A stretch of 14,653 bases of DNA from Pseudomonadota bacterium. GTDB lineage: Bacteria > Pseudomonadota > Gammaproteobacteria > Burkholderiales > Burkholderiaceae_B. Under the pieces are notes generated by a model that was not told the origin of the DNA, did no database searches, and worked only from the letters and a program-made list of their open reading frames with translations. The stretch lies in the NCBI GenBank assembly GCA_023427085.1, contig JAEZBO010000069.1, forward strand, positions 1 to 14,653, read 5' to 3'. Made by a program: the position numbers and the translations under genes. Shown piece after piece: positions 5,865 to 14,653 of this stretch (the first letter of the stretch is position 1; each line of letters begins with the position of its first letter).

Positions 5865-5917
5865 GGCCTTGCGTGATGGGCGCGACGGCGGCGCGCCCGC
5901 TGCGGCTTCGCGCAAGC

Positions 5918-6799
5918 CTAGCCGAGATGGATCACACCATGCCCCAGCGCCATCACCCGTCCGCCGACGCGGATCGACTGGTCGGGCCGTACCTCGAGCT
6001 GCAGGGTGCAGGGACGGCCGATGAAGGTGCCCTGCTCGACCTTGACGTGGGTCGGGATCTCGCGGCCGGTCGCGACCAGCCAGCCACCCAGGTTGGCGCA
6101 GGCCGAGCCGGTGCCCGGATCCTCGTCGATGCTGCCCGCCGCGGTCGCGTAGAAATAACGGGCCAGCGCGCGCTTGCCGAAACGGCTCGGGCCGGCCGAC
6201 TCGAGCGGGGCGAACACGTAGGCGTTCTTGCGGCCGGCGCCGTTGGCCGGCCAGGCGGCCAGCAGCCCCGCCTGGGGCTGGGCGCGCCTCACGATGTCGG
6301 GATTCTTGACCGGCACCAGCAGTTGTTCGTTGCCGGTGTCCAGCCAGACCGGATGATCGAGCAGGTCGTCCTGCTGCAGGCCCAGTAGCGCGACGATCTC
6401 GGCATTGCTGGCCAGCGGGCGGTTCATGCGCGGCCCGTTGCCGGGCACCGGCGCCGTGAAGACCCAGTCGTCGGCCACCGCATCGAGCGAGACCGGGCCA
6501 GCGCGCGTCTGCAGGCTGACCGACGCGATGCCGCCCGCCAGCCGGCTGATCACGTGCGCGGTGCCGATCACCGGATGGCCGGCGAACGGCAGCTCGGTGG
6601 CCGGCGTGAAGATCCGCACCCGCGCCGCGCCCGGTCCGGTCGGAAACACGAACACCGTCTCGGACAGGTTGAACTGGCGCGCCAGCGCCTGCATCTGGCT
6701 GTCGGTCAGCCCCAGCGCATCCTCGAACACGCACAGCGGGTTGCCGCCGAACGGCGCCTGGGCAAACACGTTGACCAGGCTGAACGCGTACTCAGCCAA
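5918..6799 (-). CDS. PhzF-family isomerase-like protein
   Basis: This 293-residue protein of the PhzF family (phenazine biosynthesis-like, diaminopimelate-epimerase fold) is full length. Visible hallmarks are VNVFAQAPFGGNPLCVF at the N-terminus, the catalytic-type glutamate E47 in N-L-S-E-T-V-F, TELPFAGHPVIGTA (69-82) and EDPGTGSACANLGGW (226-240) in the second lobe. There is no phenazine cluster here, so the substrate is unknown; most family members are uncharacterised isomerases. The start is a TTG at 6799 that overlaps the end of mnhG by 8 nt, pointing to cotranscription and coupling with the antiporter operon. G-rich sequence lies upstream, and a later start would lose the conserved first strand. 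Confidence 0.88.
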   Translation of the reverse strand: MAEYAFSLVNVFAQAPFGGNPLCVFEDALGLTDSQMQALARQFNLSETVFVFPTGPGAARVRIFTPATELPFAGHPVIGTAHVISRLAGGIASVSLQTRAGPVSLDAVADDWVFTAPVPGNGPRMNRPLASNAEIVALLGLQQDDLLDHPVWLDTGNEQLLVPVKNPDIVRRAQPQAGLLAAWPANGAGRKNAYVFAPLESAGPSRFGKRALARYFYATAAGSIDEDPGTGSACANLGGWLVATGREIPTHVKVEQGTFIGRPCTLQLEVRPDQSIRVGGRVMALGHGVIHLG

Positions 6800-7208
6800 T
6801 CCTTTCCCCCGGGCTCTCCGGATGGGTGGGGTCGTTCGAATCGTCGTAGCCGGTATGCTCGGCGCCCGGCGTCTTGCGTTCGAGGCGGTCTTCGCGGCCC
6901 GAGCGGTACAGGCCCACCTTGATCAGCATCATCGCGCTCAGCGGCGCGGTCAGCACGATGAAGGCGGTGATCAGCAGTTCGTGCAGCACCGGCCGGCCTT
7001 CGACCGCGGTGAAATAGATCATCGAGGCGATCAGCACGCAGCCGCAGCCCAGCGTCGAGCCCAGCGTCGGCGCGTGGATGCGCTGGTAGAAATTGGACAG
7101 CCGCACCAGCCCGAACGAGCCGATCAGCGCCAGCAGGCCACCGGCCACCAGCAACAGCGCGATCGGGATGGACAGCCACAGCGGCAGCACTTCGATATCG
7201 GCGATCAT
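6792..7208 (-). CDS. mnhG: Na+/H+ antiporter subunit G (MnhG/MrpG/PhaG)
   Basis: This 138-residue protein is the smallest-type Mrp accessory subunit, with three membrane helices. The conserved GSFGLVRLSNFYQRIHAPTLG motif region (about 29-49) and the later FIVLTAPLSAMML helix identify subunit G. The hydrophilic C-terminal tail after the last helix (about 103-138) is rich in charged residues and longer than in minimal homologues. The ATG at 7208 overlaps the mnhF stop (ATGA). It is needed with A-F to form the inner-membrane hetero-oligomer that exchanges Na+ or K+ for H+. Confidence 0.93.
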   Translation of the reverse strand: MIADIEVLPLWLSIPIALLLVAGGLLALIGSFGLVRLSNFYQRIHAPTLGSTLGCGCVLIASMIYFTAVEGRPVLHELLITAFIVLTAPLSAMMLIKVGLYRSGREDRLERKTPGAEHTGYDDSNDPTHPESPGERIG

Positions 7209-7486
7209 GGTTCGATGACCTCCCCACGCAACAGGAACTTGGCCATCGCCACCGAGCCGACGAAGCCGAACAGCGCGATCAGCACCGCGACCTCGAAATA
7301 GACCATCGTGCCGAAGCGGATGCCCTGCGTCAGCACCAGCAGCATGCCGTTGATGTAGAAGGCGTCGAGCGCCAGCACGCGATCCTGCGCGGTCGGGCCG
7401 CGCAGCATGCGGATCAGCGTGCAGGCCATCGCCAGCAGAAAGCACAGGCTGGCGAAGTTCGCCGCCCAGACAAGTATCGTGTTCAT
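7205..7486 (-). CDS. mnhF: Na+/H+ antiporter subunit F (MnhF/MrpF/PhaF)
   Basis: This 93-residue protein has three membrane helices and the family signature TLIRMLRGPTAQDRVLALD (about 23-41), including the conserved aspartate D35 important in MrpF. The ATG at 7486 overlaps the mnhE stop by 4 nt, and its own stop overlaps the start of mnhG by 4 nt. Confidence 0.94.
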   Translation of the reverse strand: MNTILVWAANFASLCFLLAMACTLIRMLRGPTAQDRVLALDAFYINGMLLVLTQGIRFGTMVYFEVAVLIALFGFVGSVAMAKFLLRGEVIEP

Positions 7487-7983
7487 CGATAGATCTCCAT
7501 CAACGGGCGCTCGTAGCGCGTCTTGACGATATCGACCCACTCGGCCTCGTCGTGCAGGCTCAACACGTGCAGCGTGAGTTCGCTGCGGTCCTGGTTGAGC
7601 CCGGCGAACACCGTGCCGGGAATCGACGTGACGATGGCGGCCAGCACGGCCAGCGCGTGCGGATCGCGCAGCTCGAGCGGGACCTGGATGAAGCCCGACT
7701 GCTGGCGCAGTTCTTCGCGGCCCAGGATGACGCGCGCCACCGCCAGGTTCGACCGCAGGTTGTCGACCAGGATGTTGCACAGCAGCGTGACGATCATCGG
7801 CGTCAACCGCAGCCGCGCCTTGAGCGGCCGCAGCCGGTCGGCCGCGAACGGGCCGAACCAGGCCAACAGCAGGCCCAGCGTGATGTGGCCGGGCGAGGTC
7901 GAGTCGTTGAACAGCAACCACAACAGCAGCAGCGCCGCCGACAGCGGCAGCGAGGGGAACCAGCGTTGCTTGAAGGATTTCAT
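7483..7983 (-). CDS. mnhE: Na+/H+ antiporter subunit E (MnhE/MrpE/PhaE)
   Basis: This 166-residue protein has N-terminal membrane helices and a cytoplasmic C-terminal domain. The conserved IVTSIPGTVFA segment followed by LTLHVLSLHDEAEW is typical of MrpE. The ATG at 7983 overlaps the mnhD stop (ATGA). The first half of the long open frame extending to 8922 is antiporter-D sequence in the wrong frame and was excluded. Confidence 0.93.
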   Translation of the reverse strand: MKSFKQRWFPSLPLSAALLLLWLLFNDSTSPGHITLGLLLAWFGPFAADRLRPLKARLRLTPMIVTLLCNILVDNLRSNLAVARVILGREELRQQSGFIQVPLELRDPHALAVLAAIVTSIPGTVFAGLNQDRSELTLHVLSLHDEAEWVDIVKTRYERPLMEIYR

Positions 7984-9584
7984 CGTGCCTCCCCTTGCGA
8001 CAGCACCGCGTCGATGTACAGCTGCGGCGTATGCAGCGCGCGCGCGGTGTCGTTCAGATAGGCGAGCACCGGCTCGGCCCAGATCGTCAGCGCCACGCAG
8101 ATGGCCAGCAGCGTGAACACCGGCAAGGCGTCGAGCAGCCGCAGCCGGAGCACATTGCGCTCGACCGCCCAGAAGGTCCGCATGCCCGAGCGCGCCAGCG
8201 CCAGCACACCGGCCAGACCCGAGAACAGCATCGCGGCCAGCATCAGCCATCCCGATACAGGAATGTCCACGCCGGCGCCCTGCCCGCCCTGCAAGGCCGA
8301 CGACAGCATGCCGAACTTGGCGATGAAGCCCGACAGCGGCGGCAGCCCGGTGATCAGCAGCGCGCAGGCCACGAAGCCCACGCCCAGGATCGCCATGACC
8401 GCCGGCAGCGCCACGCCGACGACCTCGTCGGGCCGGTCCGGATCGACCGGGTCGTCGAGCCCGAAGGCCTCCAGGCTGATCGCCAGCATGTTGGCGCCGA
8501 AGGGCTTGTTGCGCTCGATCAGGTCGATCAGCATGAAGAAGGCCGACACCGCCAGCGTCGAGATGATCAGGTAGTACAGCGCCGAACCCAGCACCGCGGT
8601 GCTGGCCAGGCCGATCGCGGCCAGCAGCGTGCCGGACGAGACGATCACGCTGTAGGCAGCCTGGCGCCGCAGCTCCTGCGAGCCCAGCAGGCCCGCCGAT
8701 CCCAGCAGCAGCGTCAGCAGGCCGGCGCCGAACAGCCAGTCGGCCGCCAGCACCTGGCCGTCGTCGCCGCCCGACAGCAGCGAGGTCATGCGCAGCACCG
8801 CATAGATGCCGACCTTGGTCATGATCGCGAACAAGGCCGCCACCGGCGGCGTGGCCGAGGTATAGGCGCCGACCAGCCAGAAGTTCAGCGGCCAGACCGC
8901 CGCCTTGATCAGGAACGCGCAACCGAGCACCGCCGCGCCGGCGTGGAACAGCGAGCGCTCGGCGCCGGCCACGCCGGGCAGGCGCTGCGCCAGGTCGGCC
9001 ATGTTCAGCGTGCCGACCGCGCCGTAGACCAGGCTCACGCCGATCAGGAACAGGAAGGCGCCGACCAGGTTGACCGCCACATAGTGCAGGCCGGCGCGCA
9101 CCCGCGCGACGCCCGAACCGTGCAGCAGCAGCCCGTACGAGGACGCCAGCAGGATCTCGAAGAACACGAACAGGTTGAACAGGTCGCCGGTCAGGAACGC
9201 GCCGTTCAGGCCCAGCAGCTGGAACTGCAGCAGCGGATGGAAATGCACGCCGATGCGATCCCAGCGCGTCAGCGAAGCCACCAGCGCGGCCATGCCCAGC
9301 ACCGCCACCAGGATCAGCATCAGCACCGACAGCCGGTCGGCCACCAGCACGATGCCGAAAGGCGGCGGCCAGTTGGCCGGCAGGTAGGTCAGGCTGCGCA
9401 CGCTGGCGTCGCCGTTGACCTGGCCCAGCAGGGCCACCGCGATCACCAGCAGCAGGAAGGTCGCCACCAGGTTGACCACGGTGCGGGCCTGGCGGTGCGA
9501 GTCGCCCAGCAACAGCATGCCGGCGCCGGCGATCAGCGGCAGCACGATGGGCAGGACGGGCAGATGAGTCAGCAGGAAGTTCAC
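7980..9584 (-). CDS. mnhD: Na+/H+ antiporter subunit D (MnhD/MrpD/PhaD)
   Basis: This 534-residue polytopic protein is homologous to the complex I subunits NuoL/M/N. Proton-path residues are visible: E143 in NLFVFFEILLASSYG, K227 in FLIKAAVWPLNFWL and K257 in IMTKVGIYAV, corresponding to the conserved Glu/Lys pairs of MrpD. It starts with GTG at 9584, overlapping the mnhC stop (GTGA), and ends overlapping mnhE. It forms one of the two large proton-pumping modules of the complex. Confidence 0.95.
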   Translation of the reverse strand: MNFLLTHLPVLPIVLPLIAGAGMLLLGDSHRQARTVVNLVATFLLLVIAVALLGQVNGDASVRSLTYLPANWPPPFGIVLVADRLSVLMLILVAVLGMAALVASLTRWDRIGVHFHPLLQFQLLGLNGAFLTGDLFNLFVFFEILLASSYGLLLHGSGVARVRAGLHYVAVNLVGAFLFLIGVSLVYGAVGTLNMADLAQRLPGVAGAERSLFHAGAAVLGCAFLIKAAVWPLNFWLVGAYTSATPPVAALFAIMTKVGIYAVLRMTSLLSGGDDGQVLAADWLFGAGLLTLLLGSAGLLGSQELRRQAAYSVIVSSGTLLAAIGLASTAVLGSALYYLIISTLAVSAFFMLIDLIERNKPFGANMLAISLEAFGLDDPVDPDRPDEVVGVALPAVMAILGVGFVACALLITGLPPLSGFIAKFGMLSSALQGGQGAGVDIPVSGWLMLAAMLFSGLAGVLALARSGMRTFWAVERNVLRLRLLDALPVFTLLAICVALTIWAEPVLAYLNDTARALHTPQLYIDAVLSQGEAR

Positions 9585-9924
9585 GAGTCGGACTCCTTGC
9601 CGTCGACGTGGTCGGTGCCGGTCAGGCCGCGCGAGGCCAGCAGCACCACCAGGAACAAGGCCGTCATCGCGAAGCCGATCACGATGGCCGTCAGCACCAG
9701 CGCCTGCGGCAGCGGATCGGTGTAGTGCGCCAGATCGGTCGGCAGGCCGTCGACGATCACCGCCGGCATGTCGATCTTGATCCGGCCCATGCCGAAGATG
9801 AACAGGTTGACCGCGTACGACAGCAGCGACAGGCCCATGATGACCTGGAAGGTACGCGGCCGCAGCAGCAGCCAGACGCCCGAACCGGCCAGCACGCCGA
9901 TGGCCAGCGAGAGGATCAGTTCCA

Positions 9925-9925
<1 letters not shown>
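9581..9925 (-). CDS. mnhC: Na+/H+ antiporter subunit C (MnhC/MrpC/PhaC, NuoK-like)
   Basis: This 114-residue, three-helix protein is homologous to NuoK. FQVIMGLSLLSYAVNLFIF (26-44) and PLPQALVLTAIVIGFAMTAL (71-90) match the conserved helices of MrpC. The ATG at 9925 shares its A with the stop of the A/B fusion (TGATG), so translation is probably coupled. The alias PhaC here refers to the Pha antiporter, not to polyhydroxyalkanoate synthase. Confidence 0.95.
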
Positions 9926-12810
<2,885 letters not shown>

Positions 12811-13163
12811 GAGCGAGCTCCGATGATGGCTGTCGAGACGCTCGCGGACGGCCTCATGATCCGGGGGACCAGGTCATGAGGTCGGCCGGCGCGCCGGGCC
12901 TCTGAGGTGACGCCGGCAAGGCGCCATCGAAATGGGTGCGGATACGTGGACAGGCTGATTCTCCTGGGCAAAGCGTCCCCGGACGCAGCGTCGCGGGCCG
13001 GCAGCCGCGGCGGGCTACCGGCTCGACCCGGCTGCCCGGCGGCAAAACCATCCCGGCGTTCCCGTGGAAAACGGGATCGCTCGAGCTCGGTCAGGGTGTT
13101 TTGTTTTTGGCAGAAGTTGCGCCACCGACACGCACGGGCAGACGACCCACGCGATGGCAACGC
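12811..13163 (-). other. Long structured 5' leader of the antiporter operon
   Basis: About 350 nt separate the candidate promoter from the mnhA start. No convincing gene lies within it; a 117-codon frame at 12807-13160 is Arg-rich and unlike any family I know. Several hairpins are visible in mRNA sense: GTTGCCA...TGGCGCAAC enclosing CGCGTGGG/CCCGTGCG (13116-13161), two competing CCCG pairings (13050-13077) and an 8-bp inverted repeat near the start (12852-12881). A cis-regulatory RNA is possible; I could not match it to a known riboswitch class. Confidence 0.45.
12852..12881. repeat. 8-bp perfect inverted repeat CCTCATGA-N14-TCATGAGG
   Basis: The left arm is at 12852-12859 and the right arm at 12874-12881. 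Pairing can continue inward (CC with GG) past one bulged base. It lies 41 nt upstream of the mnhA ATG, with no T-run in either direction. It could be an operator or a leader hairpin. Confidence 0.55.
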
Positions 13164-13169
13164 GGCTTT

Positions 13170-13178
13170 ACTTTACCA
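13170..13178 (-). promoter_or_regulatory. Candidate extended -10 promoter of the antiporter operon
   Basis: In minus-strand sense, TGGTAAAGT fits the extended -10 pattern TGnTAnnnT. It lies in an AT-richer island between the DMT gene and the antiporter leader. No clear -35 is present at 17 nt. Transcription would start near 13163. Confidence 0.4.
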
Positions 13179-13247
13179 GACACACTCCGCTTTTCGCAGC
13201 ACAGACCCGAAAAACTTGGCTAGTACAAGTAAATTTTTCGTAAATTG

Positions 13248-13266
13248 CCGGGCTCAGGCGGCCCGG
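13248..13266 (-). terminator. Weak terminator-like hairpin after the DMT gene
   Basis: CCGGGC, a 7-nt loop and GCCCGG form a 6-bp GC stem starting 7 nt after the DMT stop on the minus strand. It is followed by CAATTTACG and, further on, AAAAATTT, so the T-run is poor. It may be leaky and let transcription run into the antiporter operon. Confidence 0.45.
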
Positions 13267-13272
13267 ACCGGC

Positions 13273-14136
13273 TCAGGTCGCGTAGCGGCGGGCGCCGGCC
13301 ACGCAGGCCACCGCGCCGATGGTGGCCGCCAGCATCGCGCCGCTGACGGTCTCGTGCAGCAGCAGCGCCGCCAGGCCGAGACCGAAGAACGGCTGCAGCA
13401 GCTGCAACTGCCCGACCGCGGCGATGCCGCCCAGCGCCAGGCCGCGATACCAGAATACGAAGCCGATCAGCATGCTGAACAGCGACACATAGGCCAGCCC
13501 GAGCCAGGCCGGCCCCGTGACGGTGGCCAGCGACGCCGGCCAGCGCGCCGCCGTCAGCAGCGCCATCAGCGGCGCCGCCAGCACCAGCGCCCAGCAGATC
13601 ACCTGCCAGCCGCCCAGCCGTCGCGCCAGCCGGCCGCCTTCGGCATACGCCAGCCCGCAGACCAGCACCGCCAGCACCATGTAAAGGTTGCCAGCCGGCG
13701 CGGATCGCAGGCCGCCGCCGAGCGCGTAGACCACCACGCAGGCGCTGCCCAGCGTGGCGAACAGCCAGAACACCGGCCTCGGCCGTTCGCCGGCCCGCAG
13801 CACGCCGAACAACGCCGTGCATAGCGGCAGCAGGCCCACGAACACGATCGAATGCGCCGACGACACGTGTTGCAGCGCCAGCGCGGTAAACAGCGGAAAT
13901 CCCACCACCACGCCCAGCGACGTGACCGCCAGCGGCAGCAGGTCGGCCCGACCCGGCCGTGGCGCACGCAGCGTCAGCAACAACAAGGCCGCCAGCACGG
14001 CGGCGATGCAGGCCCGCGCGCCGGTCAGGAACAAGGGATCGAACTGCGCGACGGCCACCCGCGTGGCCGGCAGCGAGCCGGCGAAGATGATCACGCCCAT
14101 CAATCCGTTGCCCCACGCTCTTGCCTGGTCGTCCAT
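13273..14136 (-). CDS. DMT superfamily (EamA) permease
   Basis: This 287-residue protein has about ten hydrophobic helices in two EamA repeats, the layout of drug/metabolite transporters (RhaT/YdcZ type). The first repeat contains GSLPATRVAVAQFDPLFLTGARA and ends around VVYALGG. The second begins at about residue 150 and contains LFSMLIGFVFWYRGLALGG and LQPFFGLGLAALLLHETV. The ATG at 14136 has GAGG 6 nt upstream; the longer frame reaching 14418 would run through the divergent promoter and into the regulator. The substrate is unknown. Its divergent neighbour is a MocR regulator, a common pairing in this group of bacteria, so transport of an amino acid or amine and control by the regulator are plausible but inferred. 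Confidence 0.92.
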   Translation of the reverse strand: MDDQARAWGNGLMGVIIFAGSLPATRVAVAQFDPLFLTGARACIAAVLAALLLLTLRAPRPGRADLLPLAVTSLGVVVGFPLFTALALQHVSSAHSIVFVGLLPLCTALFGVLRAGERPRPVFWLFATLGSACVVVYALGGGLRSAPAGNLYMVLAVLVCGLAYAEGGRLARRLGGWQVICWALVLAAPLMALLTAARWPASLATVTGPAWLGLAYVSLFSMLIGFVFWYRGLALGGIAAVGQLQLLQPFFGLGLAALLLHETVSGAMLAATIGAVACVAGARRYAT

Positions 14137-14198
14137 GGTCTGCCTCGTCGTCGACAGCCGGCAGTACAGCACGCGAGCGCCGCACGAGCGAGACACAG

Positions 14199-14223
14199 AA
14201 CAGTACAATTTGCCGAAACTGTT
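14199..14223. promoter_or_regulatory. Divergent promoter/operator: AACAGT-N13-ACTGTT with overlapping -10
   Basis: The inverted repeat arms are at 14199-14204 and 14218-14223. TACAAT (14204-14209) inside it is a good plus-strand -10 element, though without a recognisable -35. A start near 14216 would leave the ATG at 14245 a leader of about 29 nt with AGGA. The position between divergent transporter and regulator genes suggests an operator for autoregulation. Confidence 0.45.
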
Positions 14224-14244
14224 ATGGCACAGGAACCAGTACGG

Positions 14245-14653
14245 ATGAACGCATCCCCTGCCCCCGTCCCTGCCACGCCCCGACCTGGCCGCGTGGCCGA
14301 GGTGATGGCGCTGATCCGCGCACGTATCGCCACGCGCGCCTACGTGCCCGGCACGCGCCTGCCCTCGGTGCGCGCGTTGGCGCAGGCCGTGGGCTGCTCG
14401 GTCTCGACCGTGGTGCAAGCCTACGAACGCCTGGCCGCCGACGGGATCATCCGCTCGCGGCCGGGCTCGGGCTTCTACGTCTGCGGGCCGACCGCGCCGC
14501 TGACGCTGGCCGAGCTGGGCGCGCCGCTCGAACGCGAGGTCGATCCGCTCTGGATCTCGCGGTTTTCGCTGCAGACCGGTGCGCCGACGCTCAAGCCCGG
14601 CTGCGGCTGGCTGCCGCCCGACTGGATGTTCGAGGCCGGCATGCGCCGCGCGC
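14245..14653 (+). CDS. MocR-type GntR transcriptional regulator (5' part)
   Basis: The gene is cut by the window end; 136 codons are visible without a stop. Residues 14-79 form a GntR winged helix-turn-helix: RLPSVRALAQAVGCSVSTVV as recognition region, then YERLAADGIIRSRPGSGFYV as wing. After a linker, SLQTGAPTLKPGCGWLPPDWM begins the fold-type I aminotransferase-like domain characteristic of MocR regulators, which bind pyridoxal phosphate; the PLP lysine lies outside the window. The ATG at 14245 is preferred because AGGA lies upstream and the candidate start site is about 29 nt away. An in-frame ATG at 14224 would be nearly leaderless. It probably controls itself and the divergent DMT permease. 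Confidence 0.92.
   Translation, partial: MNASPAPVPATPRPGRVAEVMALIRARIATRAYVPGTRLPSVRALAQAVGCSVSTVVQAYERLAADGIIRSRPGSGFYVCGPTAPLTLAELGAPLEREVDPLWISRFSLQTGAPTLKPGCGWLPPDWMFEAGMRRA

Noticed and set aside
5878..5898. GGGCGCG-N7-CGCGCCC hairpin after the PhzF gene
   Set aside because: It has no T-run on either strand, and the strong palindromic terminator next to it makes a second terminator unnecessary.
14137..14418. N-terminal extension of the DMT permease up to 14418
   Set aside because: It would run across the divergent promoter and into the regulator gene. The ATG at 14136 has a good ribosome binding site and gives the normal family length.

Overview
The window is a high-GC stretch (roughly two thirds G+C by eye) that reads like the chromosome of a betaproteobacterium. 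The gene families and dense overlapping operons suggest Burkholderiales, probably the Alcaligenaceae (Bordetella/Achromobacter-like). This assignment rests on protein style and gene order only; there is no rRNA in the window and no search was run. I see no insertion sequence, CRISPR array, tRNA or prophage.

Region 1 (1-4380, minus strand) looks like a four-gene operon behind a manganese (yybP-ykoY) riboswitch. In transcription order it holds a UPF0016/GDT1 Mn2+ exporter (3625-4197), a DUF455 ferritin-like protein (2780-3628), a PAS / degenerate-GGDEF / intact-EAL c-di-GMP phosphodiesterase (1040-2764) and a MetQ/NlpA-type substrate-binding protein without a lipobox (226-1026). Spacings are a 4-nt overlap, 15 nt and 13 nt. 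If they are cotranscribed, a metal sensor would control metal export, a putative di-metal protein and c-di-GMP turnover together. The first 225 bases are a C-rich, almost T-free tract with a G-quadruplex pattern on the minus strand, and no credible gene.

Region 2 (4381-4891) is about 500 nt without a convincing gene. It holds AGCG-type direct repeats upstream of the riboswitch promoter and a possible sigma70 promoter facing the next operon. Region 3 (4892-5864, plus strand) is a small stress-type cassette: a CsbD-family protein, a 54-residue DUF1328 membrane protein and a secreted BON-domain (OsmY-like) protein. It ends in a structured 3' UTR and a perfect 42-nt palindromic terminator that should work in both directions.

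Region 4 (5918-13178, minus strand) is a complete Mrp/Mnh/Pha-type Na+(K+)/H+ antiporter operon with subunits A and B fused, followed by C, D, E, F and G. All are joined by 1- or 4-nt overlaps, and a PhzF-family gene overlaps the end of the G gene by 8 nt. A structured leader of about 350 nt precedes it. Region 5 (13248-14653) is a divergent pair: a DMT/EamA permease (minus) and the 5' part of a MocR-type GntR regulator (plus, cut by the window end). They share a 108-nt intergenic region with an inverted repeat that overlaps a -10 element.
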